64,000 nucleotides of DNA from Palsa-147 sp963771905 (GCA_963771905.1 CAVYVI010000009.1:806001-870000); one strand, 5' to 3'. Numbered from the stretch's first letter, positions 54,785 to 64,000 are shown. The notes: generated by a model not told the origin, from the sequence alone. Made by a program: numbers and translations.

Positions 54785-55085
54785 TTGAGCGACGCACCGA
54801 AGTGCGTTCCTGGCGAGTGCCGGGAAATTTCTGATGGGCTACGCCTCGATTTACGTCCAGCGCCCGAATTCCGAAATCGCGAAGCGTGTCCGAATTCGCA
54901 TAGTCATATCCCGAAAGCGGGCAATGTGGCGCCGCGCGACTTGCTCATAGGGTTCTAACCTACAGAAACTAAGTGTATTAGATCAGCCCGTGCGTGGCAC
55001 TGAACCTGCCGAAGACTAGCCCGGGCTGGGCGTGTGGTCCGATGCGTGGAGGCGGCCCGGGTTAACCGAGCGTCGAGGGGCGACC
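54785..55085. other. Intergenic region between ADOP genes
   Basis: 301 bases with no gene. A hairpin-forming GCACCGAAGTGC lies right after the upstream stop, and a sigma-54-like -24/-12 sequence is present at 54995-55009. Confidence 0.45.
54995..55009 (+). promoter_or_regulatory. Sigma-54-like (-24/-12) promoter
   Basis: TGGCACTGAACCTGC: GG and GC are separated by exactly 10 bases, and TGGCAC matches the -24 box; the -12 box CTGC differs at one base from TTGC. Located 76 bases before the GTG of the second ADOP gene. No enhancer-binding regulator is encoded nearby. Confidence 0.35.
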
Positions 55086-57596
55086 GTGGACACACTGTGG
55101 CAGGACCTCAGATACGGGCTGCGGTCGCTGGGACGGACTCCCGGCTTCGCCGCGGCCGCGATTTTGACGCTGGCGCTGGGAATCGGCGCCAATACCGCTA
55201 TTTTTTCCGTCTTCAATCAGGTTCTCCTGCGGCGATTGCCGGTGAAAAATCCGAATGAACTGGTCATGCTGCGCAATCCCGGGCTAAGGAACGGGCACAC
55301 CTGGAGCGACGGCGACAATGCCGAATCGTTTTCATATCTGCTGTACAAGGGCCTGCGCGAGAAAAATTCCGTCTTTTCCGGATTGCTGGCGCGCTTTCCG
55401 TTTTCTGCGAGCGTGGGTTATGGCGGAGATACCGAGAAAGCCTCGGGCGACCTTGTCTCCGGAAATTATTTCGAGGTGTTGGGCGTGGAGCCGGCGCTCG
55501 GCCGAGTTTTTTCTTTGGACGATGACAAAGTGCCGGGCGCGCAAACTGTTGTTGTGTTGAGCCACGGCTATTGGGAAAGGCGCTTCGGCCGCAATCCGAA
55601 TGTGTTGAATCAATCGATTCTGGTGAACAACGTTCCGATGACGGTGGTGGGAGTGGCGAGGGCCGGATTCTCAGGCATTCAAGTGGGGCAACTCTCGGAT
55701 GTGTTCGTGCCGCTGATGATGAAGGCGCAGATGACGCCGAACTGGAACGGGCTCGACGATTGGAACGATTACTGGCTCGCGGTGTTCGGCCGTTTGCAGC
55801 CGGGGATGTCGATCCAGCGCGCGCGAGCGGGCATTCAGAGTGCATACAAGCCGCTGCTCGAAGAGCAGCTTCCGACAAACAAGGGATGGAATGAAGCAGA
55901 GCGGCAGCAATTTCTGAGCAGGCAGCTCACCCTCAGCCCAGGCGGCCAAGGCCGCGACACCGTGCAGCGAGATGCGGCGTCGCCGTTGCGTGCACTCATG
56001 GTGATGGTGGTGCTCGTGCTGGTGCTGGCGTGCGCGAACATCGCGAACCTGCTGCTGGCGAGGGGCGCGACCCGGCAGCGCGAGTTTGCGATTCGGGCGG
56101 CGATGGGTGCGAGCCGGTGGCGAATGATACGGCAGCTCCTCGTCGAGAGCTTGCTCTGCGCCGCGGCGGGCGGGGCGCTGGGCGTAGTGATCGCGTCGTG
56201 GACGCTTGATGTTCTCGTCTCGGCGCTGGAAAGCGGAGCCGACATTCAGGGGCTGACGCCACGGCTCGACTGGAGCGTGCTTGCGTTTGCGATCGGAGCG
56301 ACGGCGATTTCGGGATTGGTATTTGGACTTCTGCCTGCGTGGCGGGTGACGCGCGCCGACGTCTCACAGACGCTGAAGGAGCAGGGCTCGACGACGTCGG
56401 CGGGATTGTCTCACGTGCGGTTTCGCAAGGGGCTGGTGGCGACGCAGATGGCGTTCACGGTGCTATTGCTGGCGGGCGCGGGGTTGTTCACGCGAACGCT
56501 GTGGAACCTGCGGCATGTGGATCTGGGGCTGAGGACGGACCACTTGGTTTCCTTCACGATCGCACCGCAATTGAACGGATATTCGCAAGCGCGCACGGCG
56601 GAGCTCAGCGCACAACTGCGTGAACGGATCGCAGCGCTGCCGGGAGTGACAGCGGCGGGCTCAGCCGTGATTGGAACGCTGGTCGGCTCGACGGACGGCT
56701 CGGGGCTGACGATTCCGGGAGACACGCAACACGCGAAAATTGAGCAGCACGTGCATCGGAACTGGGTTAGCCCGCGATATTTTTCAGTTTTGGGAGTCCC
56801 GCTGCTAAGCGGACGCGAATTCACCCCGGCAGATTCCGCGACGAGCGAAAAAGTCGCGATCATCAGCGAGACGGCAGCGCGGCAATTCTTTCCCAACAGA
56901 GATCCCGTCGGACAGCGGTTCGGATGGGACGACAGCGACGCGAAGCCGGACGTCGAGATCGTGGGCGTCGTCAAAGATGTGCATCAGGCGCATGTGCGCG
57001 ACGAGGATGTTCCGTTCATCTATTTACCCGATACGCAAAATCCCGACGTGGAATTGGGGAGCGCGACGTTCTATGCGCGGACGGAGCAGGATCCGGCGTC
57101 GGTGGTATCGGCGATGCGCGATGCGGTGAAGCAACTCGATGCGAGTCTGCCCGTGTTCGATGTGAAGACGATGAACCGGCTGGTGGATGACGATCTTTTC
57201 GCCGAGCGATTCGTCGCGAGCCTGTCTTCGGGATTTGGAACGCTGGCGGCGTTGCTGGCGGCTCTCGGAATCTACGGCGTGCTTGCGTTTTTGGTGGTGC
57301 AGCGAAGCCGCGAGATCGGAATCCGAATGGCGCTGGGCGCGGAGACTCGCCACGTGCGCGAGCTGATTCTGCGGGAAGTCGGATTCATGGTGCTTATCGG
57401 CGCGGCGATTGGTCTTCCGGCGGCGTACGCGCTGGCGCGCGTGAGCGAATCGCTCTTGTATGGTGTGCGCGCGAGCGATCCATGGATTTACGCGGCGGAT
57501 ATCGCGTTGAGCGCGTTTGTCGCGTATGTAGCGTGCTATTTGCCTGTGCGCCGGGCCACACACGTTGATCCGTTAATCGCGCTGCGACACGAGTAG
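55086..57596 (+). CDS. ADOP-family permease
   Basis: 836-residue orphan permease with duplicated MacB/FtsX units. MDTLWQDLRYGLRSLGRTPG at the N-terminus, first TM segment at ILTLALGIGANTAIFSVF, then periplasmic domain 1, TM block near ALMVMVVLVLVLACANIANL, a second periplasmic domain, and final helices ending RRATHVDPLIALRHE. GTG at 55086 chosen because the family begins with this motif; GAGGGGCG precedes it. No ATPase gene is next to it, as usual for these orphan permeases. Role unknown; peptide or antibiotic export is inferred from MacB similarity only. Confidence 0.88.
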   Translation: MDTLWQDLRYGLRSLGRTPGFAAAAILTLALGIGANTAIFSVFNQVLLRRLPVKNPNELVMLRNPGLRNGHTWSDGDNAESFSYLLYKGLREKNSVFSGLLARFPFSASVGYGGDTEKASGDLVSGNYFEVLGVEPALGRVFSLDDDKVPGAQTVVVLSHGYWERRFGRNPNVLNQSILVNNVPMTVVGVARAGFSGIQVGQLSDVFVPLMMKAQMTPNWNGLDDWNDYWLAVFGRLQPGMSIQRARAGIQSAYKPLLEEQLPTNKGWNEAERQQFLSRQLTLSPGGQGRDTVQRDAASPLRALMVMVVLVLVLACANIANLLLARGATRQREFAIRAAMGASRWRMIRQLLVESLLCAAAGGALGVVIASWTLDVLVSALESGADIQGLTPRLDWSVLAFAIGATAISGLVFGLLPAWRVTRADVSQTLKEQGSTTSAGLSHVRFRKGLVATQMAFTVLLLAGAGLFTRTLWNLRHVDLGLRTDHLVSFTIAPQLNGYSQARTAELSAQLRERIAALPGVTAAGSAVIGTLVGSTDGSGLTIPGDTQHAKIEQHVHRNWVSPRYFSVLGVPLLSGREFTPADSATSEKVAIISETAARQFFPNRDPVGQRFGWDDSDAKPDVEIVGVVKDVHQAHVRDEDVPFIYLPDTQNPDVELGSATFYARTEQDPASVVSAMRDAVKQLDASLPVFDVKTMNRLVDDDLFAERFVASLSSGFGTLAALLAALGIYGVLAFLVVQRSREIGIRMALGAETRHVRELILREVGFMVLIGAAIGLPAAYALARVSESLLYGVRASDPWIYAADIALSAFVAYVACYLPVRRATHVDPLIALRHE

Positions 57597-57649
57597 CGAG
57601 GAATTCGGGGAGAAGAGATGAGAAACGGAACGCAGGAGAGGCCGAGAAT

Positions 57650-60112
57650 ATGAACAGCCTTCTGCAAGATATTCAATTCGGGCTGCGCACTTTGCGGAAA
57701 TCGCCGGGCTTCACGGCCGTGGCCGTGCTGACGCTCGCGCTCGGGATGGCCGCAAACACCACGATGTTCAGCATGGTCAACTCGGTGCTTTTGCGGCCGC
57801 TGCCCGTGCCGCACGCGGATCAGATCGTCGTGGTGGCGACCGAGCAGAAAAACAATCCGTATTACAGTGCTTTTTCCTATCCGGATTTTGTCGATCTGCA
57901 AAAACAGGCAGAGGGATTCAGCGGGCTATTTGCGTATGAGCTGTCCATTGCGGGATTGTCGGCGGACGGCACCGCGAGCCACGTCGCGGTCAGCTTCGTC
58001 TCCGGGAATTTTTTCTCAACGCTCGGAATTCAACCGGCGCGGGGCCGACTGATTCTGCCAACGGAAGGAACGCAACCGGGCAGCGATCCAATTCTGGTGC
58101 TTGGATATGCGTACTGGCAGAGCCGATTCGGCGGGAATCCGAGTGTCGTCGGGAAGCAGGTTCTCATGAACGGTCACCCGGTGACGATCGTTGGCGTCGC
58201 GCCGAAAGATTTTCACGGCGTATACGCCATCGTTGATTGTCAGGGTTACCTTCCGCTCAGCATGGCGACGACGATCGAAGACGATACGAATGGATTGTGG
58301 ACCAATCGTGGTGACCGTGAAATTCACGTTCTTGGGCGATTGAAGGCGGGGACCAGCGTAAAGCAGGCGGAGGCGTCGCTGAATGTCGTCGCGGCGCGGC
58401 TCGCGCAGCAATATGCTGAGACCGACGCGGGCGTTGCGGTACGCGTTTATCCGGAACGGCTGTCGCGACCTGAGCCCTCTGCCAGCAATCCGGTTCCTAT
58501 CGCGGCGGCGATTTTCATGATTCTTGCAGGGCTCGTTCTCGTGCTGGCGTGTTTCAACATCGCTAACGTTCTGCTGGTGCGAGCGACGACGCGCCAACGT
58601 GAGATGGCCGTCCGCGCCGCGCTGGGAGCGAAGCGAGGGCGGCTGGTCCGGCAATTTCTTACGGAGAGCGTGCTGCTCGCGATTTTTGGTGGCGCGATCG
58701 GGGCCGTGATTGCGTCGTGGGCCAGCGGAGTGTTGAGTTCGCTGTCGCTCTCAACGGATCTGCCGTTGCGACTGGACTTCAGTCCGGACGGCAGCGTATT
58801 TGCGTATGCGTTTGGAGCGGTGCTCCTGACGGGAATCATCGTCGGCATTCTTCCCGCGATGCGTGCGGCGCGGACGGACGTCAGCGCGGTGCTGCACGAA
58901 GGAGGGCGCGGCTCGTCCGATGGCCCGCGGCGCCATTTTTTGCGAAACGCGCTGGTCGTGGGGCAAGTGGCCGGGTCGCTGTTGCTCCTAATCGTCGCTG
59001 GGCTGTTCGCGCGGAGCCTCACTCGAGTGCAACAACTCAATCTTGGATTTGAGCCGGATCATCTACTGAATCTCACGATGGATGTAGGCGAGGTCGGTTA
59101 CAAGGACGCCCAGGGGCGGGAATTTTACCGCGCGGCTCAGGAGCGCCTCCAGGCGTTGCCCGGAGTCGTGTCCGTCGCGCAGGCGGTCTCCATTCCAATG
59201 GGTTATTACAGCGAAGCGGACGCGGTATACATCGAGGGCCATCCGCTCCAGGCGGGAGAGCGACCGCCCCAGCTTCTGCACAATAGCGTGACGCCGAGCT
59301 ATTTCGTCACGATGCGCCTACCTATAGTGCGCGGACGCGGATTTACGGAGTCCGACGATGAAAAGGCGACGGCTGTCGCGATTGTAAATCAGACTATGGC
59401 GACGAAATATTGGCCGAATGAAGACGCGCTCGGCAAGCATTTCAGCATCAAGGGTGCGGCCGGGCCATTCATTCAGGTCATCGGCGTGACGAAGGATGGG
59501 AAGTATCGAAGTCCGGCCGAAAATCCCAGCTCATTTTTCTTTCTTCCAATGGCGCAGCACTACAATTCACTGCATGTGATCCAAATCCGCACTTCGGTTC
59601 CTCCCGAAACACTGGCGCTGACGGCGCAGCAAACGATACGCGAGCTGGCGCCCAACTTGCCGGTGTTCGATGTTCAGTCGATGACGACGGCGCTGCAGGG
59701 CGGAAACGGATTCTTCCTGTATCGCTTTGGGGCTGAACTCACGACCGCGATGGGGCTGCTGGGATTGGTTCTCGCAGTCGTCGGTGTGTACGGGGTGGTC
59801 TCCTACGCTGCGACGCAGCGCACGCATGAAATCGGAATTCGGATGGCGCTCGGCGCGGGGCGGCGAGACATTCTGAAGATGGTTATCGGCCAGGGATTCG
59901 GCGTCGTCGCGATCGGGGTTGCGCTCGGATTGATCGCGGCGATTGCCGGAACGAGCGCGATCGCAAATGTGTTCGTGGGAATCCGCGCTACCGACCCACT
60001 GACGTATACGATCGTCGTGGGGATACTCGTAGGCGTTGCGCTTTTCGCGTGCTGGATTCCGGCGCGCCGTGCTACCCGCGTCGATCCATTGGTTGCGCTG
60101 CGCCACGAATAA
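57650..60112 (+). CDS. ADOP-family permease
   Basis: 820-residue member of the same family. MNSLLQDIQFGLRTLRKSPG, then VAVLTLALGMAANTTMFSMV, MacB-like periplasmic domain, TM block around FMILAGLVLVLACFNIANVL, second periplasmic domain, and C-terminal ARRATRVDPLVALRHE. The start differs from the two upstream copies (LLQDIQFG rather than LWQDLRYG), so it is a more distant paralogue. ATG at 57650, 53 bases after the second copy, no separate promoter seen. Confidence 0.88.
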   Translation: MNSLLQDIQFGLRTLRKSPGFTAVAVLTLALGMAANTTMFSMVNSVLLRPLPVPHADQIVVVATEQKNNPYYSAFSYPDFVDLQKQAEGFSGLFAYELSIAGLSADGTASHVAVSFVSGNFFSTLGIQPARGRLILPTEGTQPGSDPILVLGYAYWQSRFGGNPSVVGKQVLMNGHPVTIVGVAPKDFHGVYAIVDCQGYLPLSMATTIEDDTNGLWTNRGDREIHVLGRLKAGTSVKQAEASLNVVAARLAQQYAETDAGVAVRVYPERLSRPEPSASNPVPIAAAIFMILAGLVLVLACFNIANVLLVRATTRQREMAVRAALGAKRGRLVRQFLTESVLLAIFGGAIGAVIASWASGVLSSLSLSTDLPLRLDFSPDGSVFAYAFGAVLLTGIIVGILPAMRAARTDVSAVLHEGGRGSSDGPRRHFLRNALVVGQVAGSLLLLIVAGLFARSLTRVQQLNLGFEPDHLLNLTMDVGEVGYKDAQGREFYRAAQERLQALPGVVSVAQAVSIPMGYYSEADAVYIEGHPLQAGERPPQLLHNSVTPSYFVTMRLPIVRGRGFTESDDEKATAVAIVNQTMATKYWPNEDALGKHFSIKGAAGPFIQVIGVTKDGKYRSPAENPSSFFFLPMAQHYNSLHVIQIRTSVPPETLALTAQQTIRELAPNLPVFDVQSMTTALQGGNGFFLYRFGAELTTAMGLLGLVLAVVGVYGVVSYAATQRTHEIGIRMALGAGRRDILKMVIGQGFGVVAIGVALGLIAAIAGTSAIANVFVGIRATDPLTYTIVVGILVGVALFACWIPARRATRVDPLVALRHE

Positions 60113-60166
60113 TCGAGCTACCTTCCAAAGAGCATCCCTCCCATATTTCCGGGCATCGGATTGAGA

Positions 60167-60188
60167 GCCCGCGCGGAGCGGCGCGGGC
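60167..60188. other. GC-rich perfect hairpin
   Basis: GCCCGCGC-GGAGCG-GCGCGGGC, 8-bp stem with a 6-base loop, 55 bases after the third ADOP stop. No T-run follows, so it is not a standard intrinsic terminator but may stabilise the mRNA end. Confidence 0.4.
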
Positions 60189-60365
60189 GATCGTGGGCGT
60201 GAGCGCAGAGGGTGCGAAGGTGTTGCCGAGCGCGCTGGCACCGCTTGCTATACTTGTGAGCGCATGGCTGGTTTTGCCGGCACCGCGGAATTTGGCGGCC
60301 TCGATTGGCGCGATTCGCCCTGTATGACGGACGGTGCCGTTTGAACCGTGGCAGGAAATGCGAGA

Positions 60366-61301
60366 ATGATTCAACGACACCCAACACGCGGCGCGAAACT
60401 TCTCTGCCTGGCACTCCTGAGTCTCGCGCTTCCGGACTTCGCGTCGGGGCAGGCGAAAAAGCAGACGCAGCAACCTCCCATAACAACAGTCGAACCTGTA
60501 GCACCTTCCACGACTCCTCCTGTTGACCCGCGCGAACTGGTACGCCGCGTGGCGGAAAGAGAATTTGAGAACGAGAAGATCGCGCGGTCGTATACGTATG
60601 TGCAACGGGAAGAGACACGCAAACTCGACGGGGACGGCAAAGTGAAGTCGACGGAATCGGAGACTTCCGAGATCATGGTCCTATACGACGAACCGGTCGA
60701 GCGCCTCATCGCGAAGAACGATCAGCCGCTTTCATCGAAGGATGCGGCGAAAGTGGAAGAAAAAATCGACAAGTTCATGCGCGACCGAAAGAACGAAACG
60801 CCAGAACAGAAAAGAGAGAGGCTGGCCAATGAGGAAAACGATCGTGAGAAGGCGCGCGCGTACATCGCAGAGGTGGCCGATGCTTACAATTTTCATCTCG
60901 ACGGAATCGAAAACCTAAATGGACGCGATACCTACATTGTCAGAGCGGAGCCGCGGCCGGACTACCATGCGAAGACCCGTGTGGCTGGAGCACTTCTGCC
61001 GAACTTTCGCTTTCGCATCTGGATCGACAAGGCCGATGGGCAATGGGTAAAGATCGATGCCGAGGCCATCAACAACGCGAGCTACGGCCTGTTTCTTCTG
61101 CGATTGCACAAAGGGACGCGCGCGCATCTGGAGCAGACGCGCGTGAACGATGAGGTTTGGCTTCCGGTGAAAATTTACGTCAAGCTGGATGCCCGCGTGG
61201 TTCTATTCAAGAGCTACGATGAGGAGATTGACATCTCCTATAAGGATTACAAGAAGTTCAGAACCGAAGTGAAAATGGGGCCCGCGGTTTCCACGCAGTA
61301 G
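60366..61301 (+). CDS. Exported protein of unknown function
   Basis: 311 residues. Signal peptide LLCLALLSLALPDFASGQA, then a Gln/Pro-rich linker. The mature part has a charged helical region (about 60-150, e.g. KVEEKIDKFMRDRKNETPEQ) and a C-terminal beta-rich region (GALLPNFRFRIWIDKADGQW, FKSYDEEIDISYKDYKKFRT) that resembles LolA/outer-membrane-lipoprotein-sorting folds in pattern. I do not assign a family with certainty. ATG at 60366; a GTG at 60348 would add six residues. Confidence 0.68.
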   Translation: MIQRHPTRGAKLLCLALLSLALPDFASGQAKKQTQQPPITTVEPVAPSTTPPVDPRELVRRVAEREFENEKIARSYTYVQREETRKLDGDGKVKSTESETSEIMVLYDEPVERLIAKNDQPLSSKDAAKVEEKIDKFMRDRKNETPEQKRERLANEENDREKARAYIAEVADAYNFHLDGIENLNGRDTYIVRAEPRPDYHAKTRVAGALLPNFRFRIWIDKADGQWVKIDAEAINNASYGLFLLRLHKGTRAHLEQTRVNDEVWLPVKIYVKLDARVVLFKSYDEEIDISYKDYKKFRTEVKMGPAVSTQ

Positions 61302-61374
61302 CTTTTCCTCAATGCCGAGGAGCGCGGTTCGCTGATATCGAGGTCCGCGGTGGACCGTGAGCGGCTAATGCGTC

Positions 61375-61383
61375 TGATAGAAT
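61375..61383 (+). promoter_or_regulatory. Extended -10 promoter for ETF-QO (probable leaderless transcript)
   Basis: TGATAGAAT, identical to the box before dgt, ending 6 bases before the ATG at 61390. No ribosome site lies between. Confidence 0.5.
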
Positions 61384-61389
61384 GGGCGC

Positions 61390-63072
61390 ATGGCGACCGA
61401 GGGAGATGCGATTCAACGCGAAACACTGGAAGCGGATGTTCTGATTGTCGGCGCGGGGCCCGGAGGGCTGGCCTGCGCGCTGCATCTCGCGCATCTCATC
61501 GAAAAGCACGGCGCGGAAAATAAGACCCCGGCGCTTTCGGCCGAAAATATTTACGTGCTGGAAAAGGGGCGGGAAATCGGCGCGCATCAGCTTTCGGGCG
61601 CGATAATGGACCCGCGCGGATTGCGCGAACTCGTTCCCGACTTCGAAAAATCGGCGCCGCTGGATACGCCGGTCACCGGCGACGCTGCGTATTACTTCAC
61701 GGCCAACGGCTCGTGGAAACTGCCGATCACTCCGCCTCCGCTCGCGAATCACGGCAATTACGTCATCTCGCTGAACAAGCTTGTGAAATGGCTGGGCGGG
61801 CTGGTCGAGAAAAAGGGCGTGAATCTCTTCACGCAATTCGCGGGCGCGATTTTGATTTACGAGAAGGGCGGGATCGCCGGCGTCGTCACCGAAGATAAGG
61901 GCGTCGACAAGAACGGCAAGCCGAAAGACAATTTTACGCCCGGATACGAGCTGCGCGCGAAGGTGACGGTCCTCGCCGAAGGCCCGCGCGGTTCGCTCAC
62001 CAAGGATTTGGTGCAGCGGCTGAAGCTCGATGGCGTGAACCCTCAGGCGTATGGAATCGGCATCAAGGAATTGTGGGAAGTTCCCGCGGGGCGGATCGAG
62101 ACGGGATTCGTCGGGCACACGCTGGGCTGGCCACTCGATTCCAGCATGTATGGCGGCGGCTGGATTTACGGATTGCAGCAGAATCGCGTTTCGCTCGGCA
62201 TGGTCATCGCGCTCGAATATCACAACCCGCTGTTCGATCCGCACGAGGCGTTTCAGAAATTCAAGACGCATCCACACATCAAGGGAATCATAGAGGGCGG
62301 CAAGCTGATTCGCTACGGCGCGAAGACGGTGCCGTACGGCGGCTGGTATTCGATGCCGCGGGCGTATGTGGATGGCGGACTGATCATCGGCGATTCGGGA
62401 AGCTTGCTGAATTCGCAGCGGCTGAAGGGAATTCATACGGCCATCAAGAGCGGCATGCTGGCGGCCGAGACGATTTACGAGGCGCTGTGCGCGGGCGATA
62501 CGTCGTCGGATACGCTTTCGGCGTACACACGGAAGCTCGAATCGAGCTGGATCAAGAAGGAACTTTACGCGGTCCGCAATTTTCATCAAGCGTACCAACA
62601 TGGGCTGTGGATCGGCTTGGCGCACACGGCTGTGCAATATGTTACGGGCGGGCGCGGGCTGATCGATCCGATGCACGCCCCGGCGGGGTACGAAGAGTAC
62701 AGGAAGCTCAATCGCGGCAGCGAGCTCGTCGACCAATCCACGAGATTCAAGGGTGATGGCGTGCTGAGATTCGACCGGCTGACGGATGTCTATCACTCGG
62801 GCACGCGGCATGAAGAGGATCAACCGTGCCATCTAGTCGTCACAGATCCGAACATTTGCGTGGACCGCTGCGTGCGCGAGTACGGGAATCCGTGCCAGTA
62901 TTTCTGTCCCGCAGCGGTATATGAGATGGGGATGGAGAAAGGCGCGCCGCGACTGAAGATCAACGCGTCGAATTGCGTACACTGCAAGACCTGCGATATC
63001 GCTGATCCGTATCAGATTATTAACTGGATCGTGCCGGAAGGCGGCGGTGGGCCGAATTACGAAGGCATGTGA
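61390..63072 (+). CDS. Electron transfer flavoprotein-quinone oxidoreductase
   Basis: 560 residues, full length for ETF-QO. Passes electrons from EtfAB (encoded at 50396-52178) to the membrane quinone pool. FAD-binding VLIVGAGPGGLACALHLA at the N-terminus, GREIGAHQLSGAIMDPRGL, a ubiquinone-binding region with VGHTLGWPLD, and a C-terminal 4Fe-4S motif CVDRCVREYGNPCQYFCPA with NCVHCKTCDIADP. Ends GGGGPNYEGM, as in the mitochondrial enzyme. The start at 61390 is supported by the TAGAAT box 6 bases upstream. Confidence 0.95.
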   Translation: MATEGDAIQRETLEADVLIVGAGPGGLACALHLAHLIEKHGAENKTPALSAENIYVLEKGREIGAHQLSGAIMDPRGLRELVPDFEKSAPLDTPVTGDAAYYFTANGSWKLPITPPPLANHGNYVISLNKLVKWLGGLVEKKGVNLFTQFAGAILIYEKGGIAGVVTEDKGVDKNGKPKDNFTPGYELRAKVTVLAEGPRGSLTKDLVQRLKLDGVNPQAYGIGIKELWEVPAGRIETGFVGHTLGWPLDSSMYGGGWIYGLQQNRVSLGMVIALEYHNPLFDPHEAFQKFKTHPHIKGIIEGGKLIRYGAKTVPYGGWYSMPRAYVDGGLIIGDSGSLLNSQRLKGIHTAIKSGMLAAETIYEALCAGDTSSDTLSAYTRKLESSWIKKELYAVRNFHQAYQHGLWIGLAHTAVQYVTGGRGLIDPMHAPAGYEEYRKLNRGSELVDQSTRFKGDGVLRFDRLTDVYHSGTRHEEDQPCHLVVTDPNICVDRCVREYGNPCQYFCPAAVYEMGMEKGAPRLKINASNCVHCKTCDIADPYQIINWIVPEGGGGPNYEGM

Positions 63073-63097
63073 GGAGGGCACGCTCCCCGGCGCGTCC

Positions 63098-64000
63098 CTA
63101 TTGATCGCTGTTGGTCACGACGCCTTTCTTAGGAGGCGGGGGGCCTGCCTTGAAAAACCGCCTGAATCGGGCCCACATCCCGGATCTTTTGCGCGGAATC
63201 GTGTCGGAATTGCCAGCCCCGGCGGTTTCGGAGTGCTTTGAGCCGCCTGCATCAGTTTCCTCGACATGGCCCTTAAAGACCCATTCGCGGGAGACGTGTG
63301 CGTCGCTCAGCAGTTTTGCCATCTGCGGATTCGAATCCTCCGGCGGTTCCGGATAATCCGTCTTGAACGAAAGAGGCGACACGATCGATTTCACAGCGGG
63401 CTGCACAATCGCCGGGGGATCGGGCTGGGATTCGTCCGTTGGTGGCGCGACGGGCGGAATCAGATTCGCGTTCGAGGGGAAGACGAAGACTTCGACGGGG
63501 GCCGGCGGTGGAAGTTGCGGCGGAGCGCTTGGTTGAATGTTTGGTGGCGGCGTTGACGCTGCGGGAATCGGATGCGCCGCATCAGCGACAACGATTGGGA
63601 CGCTCGTATTCACAACGGGCGGCGGCGCGGCGCTGGCGGTTACTGGCGGAGGCGCGACCGGCGGTGCCACCGGGATGACTCTTGGCACAGGCGCGGGCTC
63701 GACGGGCTTTACGATAGCTTCCGTTCTTGGTGGAGTCGCCGGCGCAGTCGATTTCGCGACCGCCGGAGCCCAGAAGCATCGGCAACTGCCTGCTGGTCCC
63801 CCGACAGGCGTCAATTTCTCTCCCGCCAGAAAAAGCTCGCCCGTCTGCGGAACAAGCAAACCGTCCCCGCCAAACTGTTGCTCAATGCGCCCGACGCCTT
63901 GAGCCGCGGATGCGCACATGGAATCGTTGACGTCGAGGCCGAGCGTAAAATCACGGGCTTCGTTGGAGATCGAAAGCGGCGTGACGATGAGGAATGGCGT
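63098..64000 (-). CDS. Proline-rich protein of unknown function (5' end outside window)
   Basis: The minus-strand frame is open to the right edge, so at least 300 residues are encoded and the start lies outside the window. The visible N-terminal part reads TPFLIVTPLSISNEARDFTL, then a segment with two Cys (SCRCFWAP). The centre is a long Pro/Ala/Val linker (PVAPPVAPPPVTASAAPPP), and the end is basic (RFRRFFKAGPPPPKKGV). The linker could span the periplasm or separate two binding parts. No family recognised. Convergent with the ETF-QO gene, 25 bases apart. Confidence 0.6.
   Translation of the reverse strand, partial: TPFLIVTPLSISNEARDFTLGLDVNDSMCASAAQGVGRIEQQFGGDGLLVPQTGELFLAGEKLTPVGGPAGSCRCFWAPAVAKSTAPATPPRTEAIVKPVEPAPVPRVIPVAPPVAPPPVTASAAPPPVVNTSVPIVVADAAHPIPAASTPPPNIQPSAPPQLPPPAPVEVFVFPSNANLIPPVAPPTDESQPDPPAIVQPAVKSIVSPLSFKTDYPEPPEDSNPQMAKLLSDAHVSREWVFKGHVEETDAGGSKHSETAGAGNSDTIPRKRSGMWARFRRFFKAGPPPPKKGVVTNSDQ

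Noticed and set aside
60113..60365. Gene in the gap between the third ADOP permease and the exported protein
   Set aside because: Frames are short and lack start signals; only a GC-rich hairpin is supported.
61309..62832. 507-codon open frame on the minus strand opposite ETF-QO
   Set aside because: Arg/Leu/His-rich shadow of a strongly conserved gene; typical of GC-rich codon bias. The same applies to 42004-43263, 280-1305 and 3637-4686 on the minus strand.
1..64000. CRISPR arrays, tRNA, rRNA, transposases, integrases
   Set aside because: No regularly spaced repeats, cloverleaf-like sequences or recombinase motifs were seen on either strand; a tRNAscan or Infernal run would be needed to exclude small RNAs.

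Overview
The window looks like about 64 kb of an Acidobacteriota chromosome (Terriglobia-like). The best evidence is three neighbouring ADOP-type orphan permeases (MacB/FtsX-like proteins of 800-850 residues starting with the LWQDLRYG-type motif) at 52360-60112. Moderately high GC, long antisense shadow ORFs and frequent GTG/TTG starts agree with this. No rRNA, tRNA, CRISPR array, integrase or transposase was seen.

Region 1 (1-15003) is one plus-strand surface-polysaccharide cluster. It holds nucleotide-sugar genes (epimerase cut by the window edge, RfbC-like 3,5-epimerase, RfbF-like cytidylyltransferase, C-methyltransferase, an SDR without its catalytic Tyr/Lys), tailoring genes (M28-like DUF4910 hydrolase, 2OG-Fe(II) oxygenase, PIG-L deacetylase), a Wzm/Wzt-type ABC exporter and five glycosyltransferases, two of them a recent tandem duplication. 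Region 2 (15330-29818) holds two very large exported Ig-like/beta-propeller proteins on either side of a putative exported glycoside hydrolase, then wecB and a LuxR-type regulator.

Region 3 (30036-35269) has a frameshifted methyltransferase, small exported or membrane proteins and a minus-strand operon that looks like metal/thiol handling: Cys/His-rich secreted protein, putative outer-membrane protein, HMA-domain protein, TlpA-like thioredoxin, CDF-like transporter. In the HMA gene both metal-ligand Cys codons of the GMTCxxC motif are in-frame TGA, so it reads as a candidate double-selenocysteine (UxxU) protein. Conventional annotation would miss its signal peptide and metal site. This is the most notable observation in the window.

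Region 4 (35711-40324) is a compact HerA-NurA-DNA methyltransferase module, apparently of different base composition and bordered by an imperfect direct repeat; it is a plausible defence or DNA-processing island. Region 5 (41017-52178) is housekeeping: RsbW/RsbV-like regulators, a TPR membrane protein, dGTPase, then yceD-rpmF-plsX-fabD-fabG-map-acpP-fabF and etfBA, with two near-consensus sigma-70 promoters. Region 6 (52360-64000) has the three ADOP permeases (the first frameshifted), an exported protein of unknown function, ETF-quinone oxidoreductase (partner of EtfBA) and a Pro-rich protein cut by the right edge.

All calls come from reading the sequence; no database search was run. Identities and composition statements are by eye.
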